A DNA stretch of 25,077 nucleotides. It comes from a virus. This document shows, in pieces, positions 7,976 to 15,024 of this stretch (its first letter is position 1; each line of letters starts with the position of its first letter). Where the stretch lies: positions 1 through 25,077 of the IMG/VR virus record IMGVR_UViG_3300024348_000225. One strand, 5' to 3'. The notes beneath the pieces are model-generated. The model had not been told where the DNA came from. It saw nothing but the letters and a program-made list of their open reading frames with translations, and made no database searches. Position numbers and translations under genes: made by a program.

Positions 7976-8377
7976 TTATTCAGGCTTAACAGGCCACACG
8001 ACATCATTAGGGAATCCAGCCTGTTGTGGCACATCAAGAAGCGCCTGACGGTAGCCTGCCCAAGCGTCCTGCTGTTCTGCTGAGAGTGTAGCCCAGCGCA
8101 GTGGGTTACCGACGAATGCGTCTAATTTAGCCAACAGGGCGTCACGCTCCATGCGAAGCTGGTCAGACAGGGCTGCGTCCAGTTCAGCTTGAGTTGGCGG
8201 GATGTATGCTTCGACATCACCAGCGGCTTCCATAGCGGCTAAGAGATCGTCGTTGTTGATCGTCATGTCTGTGTCTGCTGGGTCTAAGGTGTAGGGAATC
8301 CAGCCAAAGGTTTCGTGTTCGATCTCACAGTCAATGACAGTTTCCGTGACGTATTTTGCGTTGCGGTAGTTTGTCAT
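7976..8377 (-). CDS. Tail fibre assembly chaperone-like protein
   Basis: From the ATG at 8377 the product is 133 residues. The N-terminal half (MTNYRNAKYVTET... FGWIPYTLDPADTD) is typical of fibre-linked proteins. The C-terminal half has RMERDALLAKLDAF... SAEQQDAWAGYRQALLDVPQQ... PNDVVWPVKP, the signature of phage tail fibre assembly chaperones. Such proteins help trimerise the distal fibre. The gene starts inside the fibre stop (TAATG) with GAGGA just upstream, so translation is coupled. Its base composition is clearly richer in G+C than neighbouring genes, as is the fibre 3' end, suggesting joint exchange with the receptor-binding tip. A longer reading to 8446 lies wholly inside the fibre gene and is not needed. 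Confidence 0.75.
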   Translation of the reverse strand: MTNYRNAKYVTETVIDCEIEHETFGWIPYTLDPADTDMTINNDDLLAAMEAAGDVEAYIPPTQAELDAALSDQLRMERDALLAKLDAFVGNPLRWATLSAEQQDAWAGYRQALLDVPQQAGFPNDVVWPVKPE

Positions 8378-11300
8378 TATGAAATCCTCAGGAAAAGAGT
8401 TGTGTTGTAACGACCAATAGAGCCAACGCCACCCATCGCCCTCCACGTTCCCGCTGGAGTGCCACTGTAGCCTATTCTGGCTGCTGTGTTGTCGGAATAT
8501 GTGGCGGTTGATGCCGTGCCTGCGTATCTAAGCCCAGAGCCTGCGTATGTGTCGCCAGCGGTAAAATAAAAAGTGCTTGCAGTGCTGCTGCCACCCAGCC
8601 AAGCATAAGTACCAACAGAACCAACGGCACTAGCAGAAGTGGAAGGCACACCGCCATTGACTGTAGAACAACCAACATCACCAGTAACGTCAATACCATT
8701 AGAAGCAGTAGCGAGTTTAACGGCTGCGTTGTGATACATTGCTGTGCCGCCAGTTTCCGTGAATAGCATATGCCACTGGTTATCTTCATCGTTATAGATA
8801 CCAGCAGTTTCACCATCAGTCATAAATGACCAACGCCCCTCGTTGGAACTATTGCAAATCTGAAGACCACCCCAACCAGAAGTGCTTGAACTGATTTGCA
8901 ACAAGTCAGCACGCTCCGTAGACTCTGATAGTGTTACACCTGCACCAATGACTACAGAGTTTGTGTCTACTGTGGGGGCATATAAGGCTCCAACTACAGT
9001 GAAGTTACTACCACTGATAGTGCAAGCAACTGTACCACCTGTTGTGAAGCCAATCTGGTTTGTCGTTGGCCTGTATATGCCAGTGTCGAGATCAGCACTC
9101 CAAGTGAAAGAAGGTGTTGTTGCACTATCTGCATCAATACCTTGGAAGCCGCCGCCAGTAGTTGATGTAGCGTTAAATGTGGAAGCGTTTGTAATCCCTT
9201 CAAAGGTAGCACCCTTGTTAAAGTAGAAAGAGGGTCTGTCTGTGTAGATATGCGCATAACTCGTGTTAGCTGGGCCAAAGTCAATATAACCATGTGCTGT
9301 AGAGTTACGAAGACCTCCCCAACCATTTACAGAAGCACCGTCAATGTTACCCCAAACATGGTTGTGGCTGTCATCTGCAACAGTAACACTCAAAGAAGCA
9401 TTACCAGAGCCATCCCAAGAGACGGACCCAGATGCATCACCTGTTAGTGAGAGTGTGCGGGCTGTGGTCCACTTGTCTGCATTGGGGTGGTAGTTGTCAT
9501 GGAATATTCTACGCCAAGGATAGTATGTAGCGCCAGAACCTGACCAACCTCTAAAGTAAAGGTCATCATTGCTGTACCCACCTGCAATCTGCAAACCTGT
9601 ATCAATATTTGCAGCAACAACCATAGCTCCATAAGCCTCCCCTGTGCCGTTAGTGGGGCTGCTGTTGAAGCCGTACATGCCAGGCACTCTGAAAGCAGCA
9701 GCGTTAGCGTCTGTTACTACCCGACCTTGTGCAAGAGCAAAGCCTGTGCTGTTAATACCATCAAGCAAGTTACTGTCAGCAGCTTTGCCTGTAGTAGACA
9801 GTTTCCCATCAAGCGCAGGCTGCAAGCCGTCAACATTAGAGATAATATGGTTGTGACTGTCATCCTGTACAACAGCAGTGATACTAATGTTACCAGAACC
9901 ATCAAAGCTTGCACTACCCGTTACATCACCAGCAAGAGCAATAGTGCGGGCTGTTGTTAGTTTGTCTGCATTGGGGTGGTAGCCATCATCAAACACACGA
10001 TCAGTACCAATATACATTGAAGTTGCACTGTTTCCAAAGTCTATGCGGCCACCAGCGTTAGCAGTGACGTGTATATAGCTAGCACCATCATACCAAGCGT
10101 GTCTAAAGTTTCGTTCAGATGCTGTATCATTGAGGCCATACCAGTGCAATCTTGAGTCGCTAGTATCAGATAGTCTTGCATCTGCTCTTTGAGCCGCATT
10201 ACCTGCTGCACGATTCCAGCGGATATGGTTGCCATTGTCAATCGCTAGTGTACCCGTCATAGTGTCGCCAGAAGCGTTAATATAACGTCCATCTGTGTAG
10301 GCGGTATCTAAGCTAATAGTGCGGTTAACTGTAAGGTCGCCACCACCAGTAATACCTGTACCAGCAGTGATAACTCTAGCTGTAGGTGCTTTAGAGTCTA
10401 GTGCAGCCTGTAGGCCATCTACGTTGCTGATTATATGGCTGTGACTGTCATCCTGTACAACAGCAGAAATATTGATGTTAGCTGAGCCATCAAAGGTAGC
10501 ACTACCTGTTACATCGCCAGAGAGTTGCACTGTACGTGCAGTAGCCAGCTTAGTAGCGGTAGAAGCGTTACCAGTGACGTTACCTACAACAGAACCTGTA
10601 TGTGTACCTGAGCTATTACCTGTAAGGTTACCACTTACGTTGCCTGTAAGGTTGCCTGTGACGTTACCTTGGAGATTACCCTCAAAGATAGCAGCAAGTA
10701 CAGTGCCTAGAGAGAATGATGGATCAGATGTATCAATAGCACCTTCTGGTTCTGGATCATATTCATCAAATACAGTCCACTTGTTAGAAGATACATCATA
10801 GTAGATACCCAAGTGAGTATAACCAATACCAGTAGTACCTGTGTTTCTGTTAGAAGCAAAACCTGTGTCTACGTTAACAGGAGATCCTGTACCAGTCCAA
10901 ACATCACCAAGTGTATGCCCTGTGGTAGCTTCAAACTTAATAGCGATGTTGTCAGTAGAGTGAATAAGCTGATCATCACCTGTGATATCTACATTCTGAG
11001 CAATAAAGGTAACAAAGTTATCTGTAGACCACTCAAAAGTATCAACACCTCCTGTACCTGTTCCAACACCATCAATACGAACATAGTAGTTAGTCTGTAC
11101 TGGCCCAGTAAAGTGACCAGTAAGAGAAGCGTCATCTAGACCTGTACCAGAAAAAGCAGTGTTTAAAGAGCCAATAGTGTCACCGCTGTTAAAGTAGTTC
11201 CATGCATTAGCAATGGCAATGTTAGCACTAGACGAGATGGTCTGAGAGCCTAAAACATTGAGGTTACCTGCAACAGTAACATTGCCGTCAACGTAACTAT

Positions 11301-12213
11301 TACCAGTGACACGTAATGTCTGGAAAGCTTCTGAGCGTGGGTGAACGTAGATGCAACCACCTACCGCAGCACTAATAAGGCATATACCAATTTCTGTAGG
11401 ATAGAAGGGGTACGTAGGAGAGGCTGTCTGAGTACCGCCATCAGGTGCAACATGAACAGGTTCACCTACAGTAAGGTGAGAGGTGTCTATATCTCCTACC
11501 AAGCCACGAGCAGTAACATAGCCGTATGTGGCATCTTCAATGTCGTGAGTAGCAATACCTACGGCCTGAGACTCTTCATAAGTACCGTTAGCTTTTGCAG
11601 GTACAATAGAAGGGATGCCACCTACTTCACCAGAGAGATAAACAGGTGTACCATTGGTAATAGTTGAACCTGTACCATTGTAGACTTTAATCCAGTCTTC
11701 TTGACCTACTTGAAGTGTTATGTCTGCTTCAGCATTATAAACACCTAAAGCACCCCAAGCCGCATCATAAAAGATGCGACCTTCACGGTGTGCTGGCTTA
11801 GTACCAATAGTGGTGTTAAGATCAATATGTGTTTCTACTTCAAGAGAAGTACCAATATCTAAAGCCCCGGCAAGAGATGTGTCACCATTAGCTGCTTGAT
11901 AGATAGCTTTAGAGGCAGGGTATGTCATAAAGACATCTTTAATGCCAGCAGAGAAGTCTACTGCAGATGTACCATTAGAGCCACTAAGAATAGTTGTACG
12001 AGTTAGGATGTTACCTGTATTCCAAGTACCTAAGCCTACCTCCCACTCATCCACACCTGAAGTAGTATGTACAATGGCGTAATAGGTAGTATCACCATCA
12101 GTCATAAAAGAGTTAAAGGTGGTAAAGGTAGAAGCTGAACCACTAAGATCAATAGCCCCAATACCTACAGAAGAAGTACCCTCTTTTACACGGTCTTTGA
12201 TGATAAATGCCAT
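8377..12213 (-). CDS. Large tail fibre protein, 1278 residues
   Basis: The N-terminus (MAFIIKDRVKEGTSSVGIG, about residues 1-300) looks like the virion-attachment domain seen in many marine phage fibres. It includes a beta domain with YNGTGSTITNGTPVYLSG and VGIATHDIEDATYGYVTARG. A GNVTGNLTGNVSGNLTGN array lies near residues 511-550. Three copies of a TARTxxLxGDxTGSxxxDGSxN... DDSHxH module start near residues 556, 751 and 914, interleaved with WRRIFHDNYHPNADK-type segments. The C-terminus (GTWRAMGGVGSIGRYNTTLFLRIS) resembles a trimeric receptor-binding tip. It is followed by its own chaperone. The 3' end is more GC-rich than the rest. This is the likely main host-range determinant. Confidence 0.8.
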   Translation of the reverse strand: MAFIIKDRVKEGTSSVGIGAIDLSGSASTFTTFNSFMTDGDTTYYAIVHTTSGVDEWEVGLGTWNTGNILTRTTILSGSNGTSAVDFSAGIKDVFMTYPASKAIYQAANGDTSLAGALDIGTSLEVETHIDLNTTIGTKPAHREGRIFYDAAWGALGVYNAEADITLQVGQEDWIKVYNGTGSTITNGTPVYLSGEVGGIPSIVPAKANGTYEESQAVGIATHDIEDATYGYVTARGLVGDIDTSHLTVGEPVHVAPDGGTQTASPTYPFYPTEIGICLISAAVGGCIYVHPRSEAFQTLRVTGNSYVDGNVTVAGNLNVLGSQTISSSANIAIANAWNYFNSGDTIGSLNTAFSGTGLDDASLTGHFTGPVQTNYYVRIDGVGTGTGGVDTFEWSTDNFVTFIAQNVDITGDDQLIHSTDNIAIKFEATTGHTLGDVWTGTGSPVNVDTGFASNRNTGTTGIGYTHLGIYYDVSSNKWTVFDEYDPEPEGAIDTSDPSFSLGTVLAAIFEGNLQGNVTGNLTGNVSGNLTGNSSGTHTGSVVGNVTGNASTATKLATARTVQLSGDVTGSATFDGSANINISAVVQDDSHSHIISNVDGLQAALDSKAPTARVITAGTGITGGGDLTVNRTISLDTAYTDGRYINASGDTMTGTLAIDNGNHIRWNRAAGNAAQRADARLSDTSDSRLHWYGLNDTASERNFRHAWYDGASYIHVTANAGGRIDFGNSATSMYIGTDRVFDDGYHPNADKLTTARTIALAGDVTGSASFDGSGNISITAVVQDDSHNHIISNVDGLQPALDGKLSTTGKAADSNLLDGINSTGFALAQGRVVTDANAAAFRVPGMYGFNSSPTNGTGEAYGAMVVAANIDTGLQIAGGYSNDDLYFRGWSGSGATYYPWRRIFHDNYHPNADKWTTARTLSLTGDASGSVSWDGSGNASLSVTVADDSHNHVWGNIDGASVNGWGGLRNSTAHGYIDFGPANTSYAHIYTDRPSFYFNKGATFEGITNASTFNATSTTGGGFQGIDADSATTPSFTWSADLDTGIYRPTTNQIGFTTGGTVACTISGSNFTVVGALYAPTVDTNSVVIGAGVTLSESTERADLLQISSSTSGWGGLQICNSSNEGRWSFMTDGETAGIYNDEDNQWHMLFTETGGTAMYHNAAVKLATASNGIDVTGDVGCSTVNGGVPSTSASAVGSVGTYAWLGGSSTASTFYFTAGDTYAGSGLRYAGTASTATYSDNTAARIGYSGTPAGTWRAMGGVGSIGRYNTTLFLRIS
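9340..9470 (-). repeat. Fibre module copy 3
   Basis: Codes TARTLSLTGDASGSVSWDG... DDSHNHVWGNIDG. Diverged copy of the module at 9828 and 10417. Confidence 0.75.
9828..9960 (-). repeat. Fibre module copy 2
   Basis: Codes TARTIALAGDVTGSASFDG... QDDSHNHIISNVDGLQ. The closest relative is copy 1 near 10417; they share long identical stretches such as gtgactgtcatcctgtacaa. Confidence 0.8.
10417..10545 (-). repeat. Fibre module copy 1
   Basis: Codes TARTVQLSGDVTGSATFDG... QDDSHSHIISNVDGLQ. First of three in-gene copies following the xTGN array. Confidence 0.8.
10565..10680 (-). repeat. Short in-frame xTGN repeat array in the fibre gene
   Basis: A run of 12-bp units coding GN-VT-GN-LT-GN-VS-GN-LT-GN, then SSGTHTGSVVGNVTGN. 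Plus-strand units are variants of gttacctgtaag. A shorter relative (GTHTGPVSGYVTGN) is in the second fibre near 4020-4080. Confidence 0.75.
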
Positions 12214-12235
12214 TATGCAGTGCCTACTATTATTA

Positions 12236-12673
12236 TTAAGAGATGCGGATTACAGCGTTTGTTGCGTCTGCAGTTGGGAATACCAGAGTGAAATCTCCAG
12301 ATGTAGAAGTAACTGTACCACCAAAGTCAAATACAGCAACGGCTCTATTAGCTTTTGAGGCATTATAAATGATTGCACCATCAGCAGCAATAGTATGGTT
12401 AACAAAGATCTCATCATCAAAGTCTACAAATGCAGTAGTACCTGAGAGAGTAATAGTTGCAGTGTCAAGCACCTGACCACCCGCAGAGTAGTTTGTACCT
12501 ACAGCCTCATCAGTGTTACCAGTAATGTCAGAGTAGTTTGTAGTATTGTCATCATACGTACCTGTAGGGGTTTGTTTGATGAGTGCTACTTTAAGAGTAT
12601 CTGTGTCGAGATCGTGAACACCACCAAGAAGCTCTTGCTTGAAGCTGTTGCACATCGCAGTTGTAATAGCCAT
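12236..12673 (-). CDS. Small virion structural protein
   Basis: The 145-residue protein starts MAITTAMCNSFKQELLGGVHDL and continues with DTLKVALIK, a beta-rich middle (GGQVLDTATITLSGTTAFVDFDD), and ends NAVIRIS. Proteins with this N-terminus are common in marine phages next to head or fibre genes and are usually listed as structural with no fixed role. GAGGA lies 9 bases before the ATG. It comes directly after the terminator-like hairpin behind the capsid gene and before the fibre. Head decoration, neck or fibre-base protein are all possible. Confidence 0.6.
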   Translation of the reverse strand: MAITTAMCNSFKQELLGGVHDLDTDTLKVALIKQTPTGTYDDNTTNYSDITGNTDEAVGTNYSAGGQVLDTATITLSGTTAFVDFDDEIFVNHTIAADGAIIYNASKANRAVAVFDFGGTVTSTSGDFTLVFPTADATNAVIRIS

Positions 12674-12703
12674 CTTGTGATGTCCTCTATGTTAAAGGCA
12701 CAA

Positions 12704-12728
12704 AGGGGCCAGCGTTATGCCAGCCCCT
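12704..12728 (-). terminator. Strong hairpin after the capsid gene, terminator-like
   Basis: On the minus strand AGGGGCTGGC-ATAAC-GCTGGCCCCT forms a 10-bp stem with two G-U pairs and a 5-base loop, followed by TTTG. It lies 12 bases past the capsid stop. The U-run is short, so it may act as a partial terminator or as a 3' stabiliser of capsid mRNA rather than a full stop. Confidence 0.65.
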
Positions 12729-12740
12729 AAGTTAGGTAGA

Positions 12741-13799
12741 TTAAGCAGCGTTGTAGTTAGCTACAATGAGCGACTCTGGACGCAGGATCTTGCGACCATA
12801 GAGGTGCATACCACGTACAATGTCAGCAAAGCTGTTTGGATCACGGTAAGACTCAACTTTGTTGATCTGCTCAGCAGAAGCAACAGCATCGTCCTGACCA
12901 GCAACAATAACACCATAGTCAGTCTGCTGTGCAGCAGTACCGTTAGTACCAGCACCTGTGCCGAGGTATGGCAGGTTGTTGGATACATATACACGGAAGC
13001 CGTGGATGTTGTTGAGGATCAAACCGTTCTGGAGACCAGCACCACCGAAGTCGCCGTTAAGCATACGGGAGTCTTCGTCCTTGAGCATCTCTACGAACAC
13101 TGGATCAAGTACAACCCAGCGACCACGAGCGTCTACGTTCTGTGTGTCCATCTTACGAGCCATACGAGCAAGTACAGTCAATGGGGAAACAGTAGAAGAA
13201 GACAACGCAGTTGCGCCTGGAAGACGTGGAGCCAATGGGATAGCATCGCCAGCAGTAGCTGTACCAGAGATGGTCAAGTTACCAAAAGCAGTTGCATCAA
13301 GCTTGTTAGCAGCAAGAAGCTCGTCTGCACCAGCAGCAGCATTAGCTTTGTCGCCAGAAGCTACAGTGTTTGCAGCCCAAGCACCAGCACCACCAGCGTA
13401 ACCAGACAAGTAACCCAGTACTTCTTCGTCCATTGCGTCAGCCATTTTATAAGCTGCTTTGTCGGAAGCCATACGTGTGAAATCAACGTGCGAGAACTGC
13501 TCTTCGATGTCATCCATCTTGAATGCGAAGTAGTTAGCTTTGTCGATTGTCAGGGAGAAGTCTGTGTCATCCAACTGCTCAGCAGTGATGGATGTGTGAC
13601 GCTGCAGAGCTGTGACTGTTACGTCTGGCTCTTTTTGGATGCGAACAGTGTCGCCTTGGTTGGAGATTTCACCAAAGTAAGAGTTGTTGGTGATTGCGTT
13701 AGTAACAGCGGACTTGCGAAGTGCAATCTGTGCTGTTTTCGAGTAGATTACTGGGGACCAGGCTCCGTTGAAGCCGCCAGATGCAGATGTAATAGCCAT
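12741..13799 (-). CDS. Major capsid protein (HK97-type fold expected)
   Basis: The 352-residue protein starts MAITSASGGFNGAWSPVIYSKTAQIALRK. It contains GDTVRIQKEPDVTVTALQRHTSIT, the DKANYFAFKMDDIEEQFSHVD segment and a C-terminal NPNSFADIVRGMHLYGRKILRPESLIVANY-like end typical of phage coat proteins. Length is normal for the class. It follows the scaffold gene and is flanked by an unusually long structured leader and a strong hairpin, as expected for the most abundant virion protein. AAAGGA is 8 bases before the ATG. G+C at wobble positions looks higher than in tail genes, consistent with codon optimisation for high expression. Confidence 0.85.
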   Translation of the reverse strand: MAITSASGGFNGAWSPVIYSKTAQIALRKSAVTNAITNNSYFGEISNQGDTVRIQKEPDVTVTALQRHTSITAEQLDDTDFSLTIDKANYFAFKMDDIEEQFSHVDFTRMASDKAAYKMADAMDEEVLGYLSGYAGGAGAWAANTVASGDKANAAAGADELLAANKLDATAFGNLTISGTATAGDAIPLAPRLPGATALSSSTVSPLTVLARMARKMDTQNVDARGRWVVLDPVFVEMLKDEDSRMLNGDFGGAGLQNGLILNNIHGFRVYVSNNLPYLGTGAGTNGTAAQQTDYGVIVAGQDDAVASAEQINKVESYRDPNSFADIVRGMHLYGRKILRPESLIVANYNAA

Positions 13800-14034
13800 T
13801 GTGAAATCCTTTCAAAGATATATGTGGCTTAGAGGGGAGACACTACATATCCACTTGAAAGAGGCTCTTCTTAATAGGGTAGTCAGCGTTGCTATCAGGA
13901 TGGCCGTCCATTTAGCGCTGGGCCTATAATAGGAGGTAGTTCTTTATGTGGGAGTTTGTGCTTAGTGTTAAAGCATACACAAACTTCATAGCTGTGTATG
14001 CCCTTAGTTTTACTTACGGTTAAAGTATTGTCAA
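13800..14034 (-). promoter_or_regulatory. 235-bp structured leader of the capsid gene
   Basis: The longest gap within the structural operon. On the minus strand it starts with TTGACA just past the scaffold stop, then the 9-bp stem-loop at 13973-14001, a CTATTATAG dyad, AGCGCTAAATGGACGGCCATCC with self-complementary parts, and ends in the capsid ribosome site AAAGGATTTCACA. No convincing -10 box stands 17 bases from the TTGACA. A dedicated capsid promoter, an mRNA processing site or a stabilising leader are possible. Confidence 0.4.
13973..14001 (-). terminator. 9-bp stem-loop between scaffold and capsid genes
   Basis: Perfect inverted repeat GCATACACA / TGTGTATGC with an 11-base loop, followed on the minus strand by TTTAA. 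It is terminator-like but with a short T run; a processing or attenuation site is equally possible. Confidence 0.5.
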
Positions 14035-14955
14035 CTATCTTTTACTCATATCGTAAATAAACTTTCCTGATTGCTGCGCTTTGAAGATTTCCTCCATGCG
14101 GCTCTCATATTCTTTAATACTCATCCTTTCCACTGCTGATTCAGACAGGTAGTTAGAGGAGTCATTTGTATCAATTACACTACGACGAGACTTAACAGAA
14201 GATGCTGCCTCTTTGTCTGCGCTAGGCTTCTTAGTCTTAATACCCTTGTCAGCCTTGTAGAGATCCAACACACGAGCTACAGACTTAACATCGTCAGGCT
14301 CATCATAGAGTGCTGTCTGCGCCCAGCTAGGCTGTTCCTTAGCCCAGTCATGAAATGCATCATCATTACGAATGCTAGGGAAGTCTGGGTGCATAGAGAG
14401 TAGAGTAGCTTCAGCTTTCTCTTTACGAGCCTGAGTACGCATAGCTTCTACTTCTTTGACACGGCCTTCCAAGCCTTTCATCTTTTCAACAGCTTGCTCT
14501 TCAGCCAAGGCACGAATGAGGGCGTTAGCTTTAGGGTTCTGCTTAGCCCAAGCCTCAATCTCTTCCTTAGTGGTGACTTCTTCAAGAGAGGTTTGTGAGG
14601 AGTTGTTTAGGCGTGTCTTGAGTTCTTCAATCTCACGCTTATACTCTGTGTCTTTCTCTTGCATGTACTTACGAATGTCAGAGTAACGCTTTTTAAAGCT
14701 CTTCTCTTCTGCACTTAACCCTTCTTCTGAGGCTTCTTCTTGCTCTGGCTCTTCTGAGGTTCTGACTTCTTGGCTAACAACGGCTTCTTCCTCAGTTGCT
14801 TCTGTGGCTTCTTGCTGTACGCTATCATCTGTCTCTTCCTCAGTTACTAAGCCACTCTCTTTTAGAAGTGCTTGTAGTTCAGCCTCGTCACGATCTACAC
14901 GAGCTTGGTTGCGGCGATGTGAAACTGAATCAGTCTGCATTTGTGCTTCTGACAT
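14035..14955 (-). CDS. Scaffolding protein
   Basis: The 306-residue product is strongly charged and helical. It has an acidic Glu-rich first third (EEETDDSVQQEATEATEEEA), a long coiled-coil region (KKRYSDIRKYMQEKDTEYKREIEELK and later EKMKGLEGRVKEVEAMRTQARKEKAEA), and a conserved-looking HPDFPSIRNDDAFHDWAKEQP segment. The C-terminus is basic. This composition, size and position immediately before the capsid gene fit a phage scaffolding protein, which directs procapsid assembly and is then removed. AAAAGGA precedes the ATG. No protease domain is seen. Confidence 0.8.
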   Translation of the reverse strand: MSEAQMQTDSVSHRRNQARVDRDEAELQALLKESGLVTEEETDDSVQQEATEATEEEAVVSQEVRTSEEPEQEEASEEGLSAEEKSFKKRYSDIRKYMQEKDTEYKREIEELKTRLNNSSQTSLEEVTTKEEIEAWAKQNPKANALIRALAEEQAVEKMKGLEGRVKEVEAMRTQARKEKAEATLLSMHPDFPSIRNDDAFHDWAKEQPSWAQTALYDEPDDVKSVARVLDLYKADKGIKTKKPSADKEAASSVKSRRSVIDTNDSSNYLSESAVERMSIKEYESRMEEIFKAQQSGKFIYDMSKR

Positions 14956-14977
14956 GTTGTAGTCCTTTTATGTGGGG

Positions 14978-14993
14978 CCAGCACTATTGCTGG
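14978..14993 (-). terminator. Small hairpin before the scaffold gene
   Basis: CCAGCA-ATAG-TGCTGG (minus strand), 6-bp stem with a 4-base loop, followed by CCCCACATAAAAGG. It shares GCTGGCCCC with the hairpin after the capsid gene. It lacks a T run, so it may be an RNA processing or stability element. Confidence 0.35.
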
Positions 14994-15024
14994 GTAGCCT
15001 TATAGTTGGTTTTGTTTGGTAGTT

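Noticed and set aside
8377-8446. N-terminal extension of the fibre chaperone
   Set aside because: Lies within the fibre 3' end; the TAATG start at 8377 with GAGGA is better.
12717-13832. 371-codon plus-strand open frame opposite the capsid gene
   Set aside because: Cys/Ser/Val-rich antisense of the highly coding capsid frame; no ribosome site and no protein-like composition.
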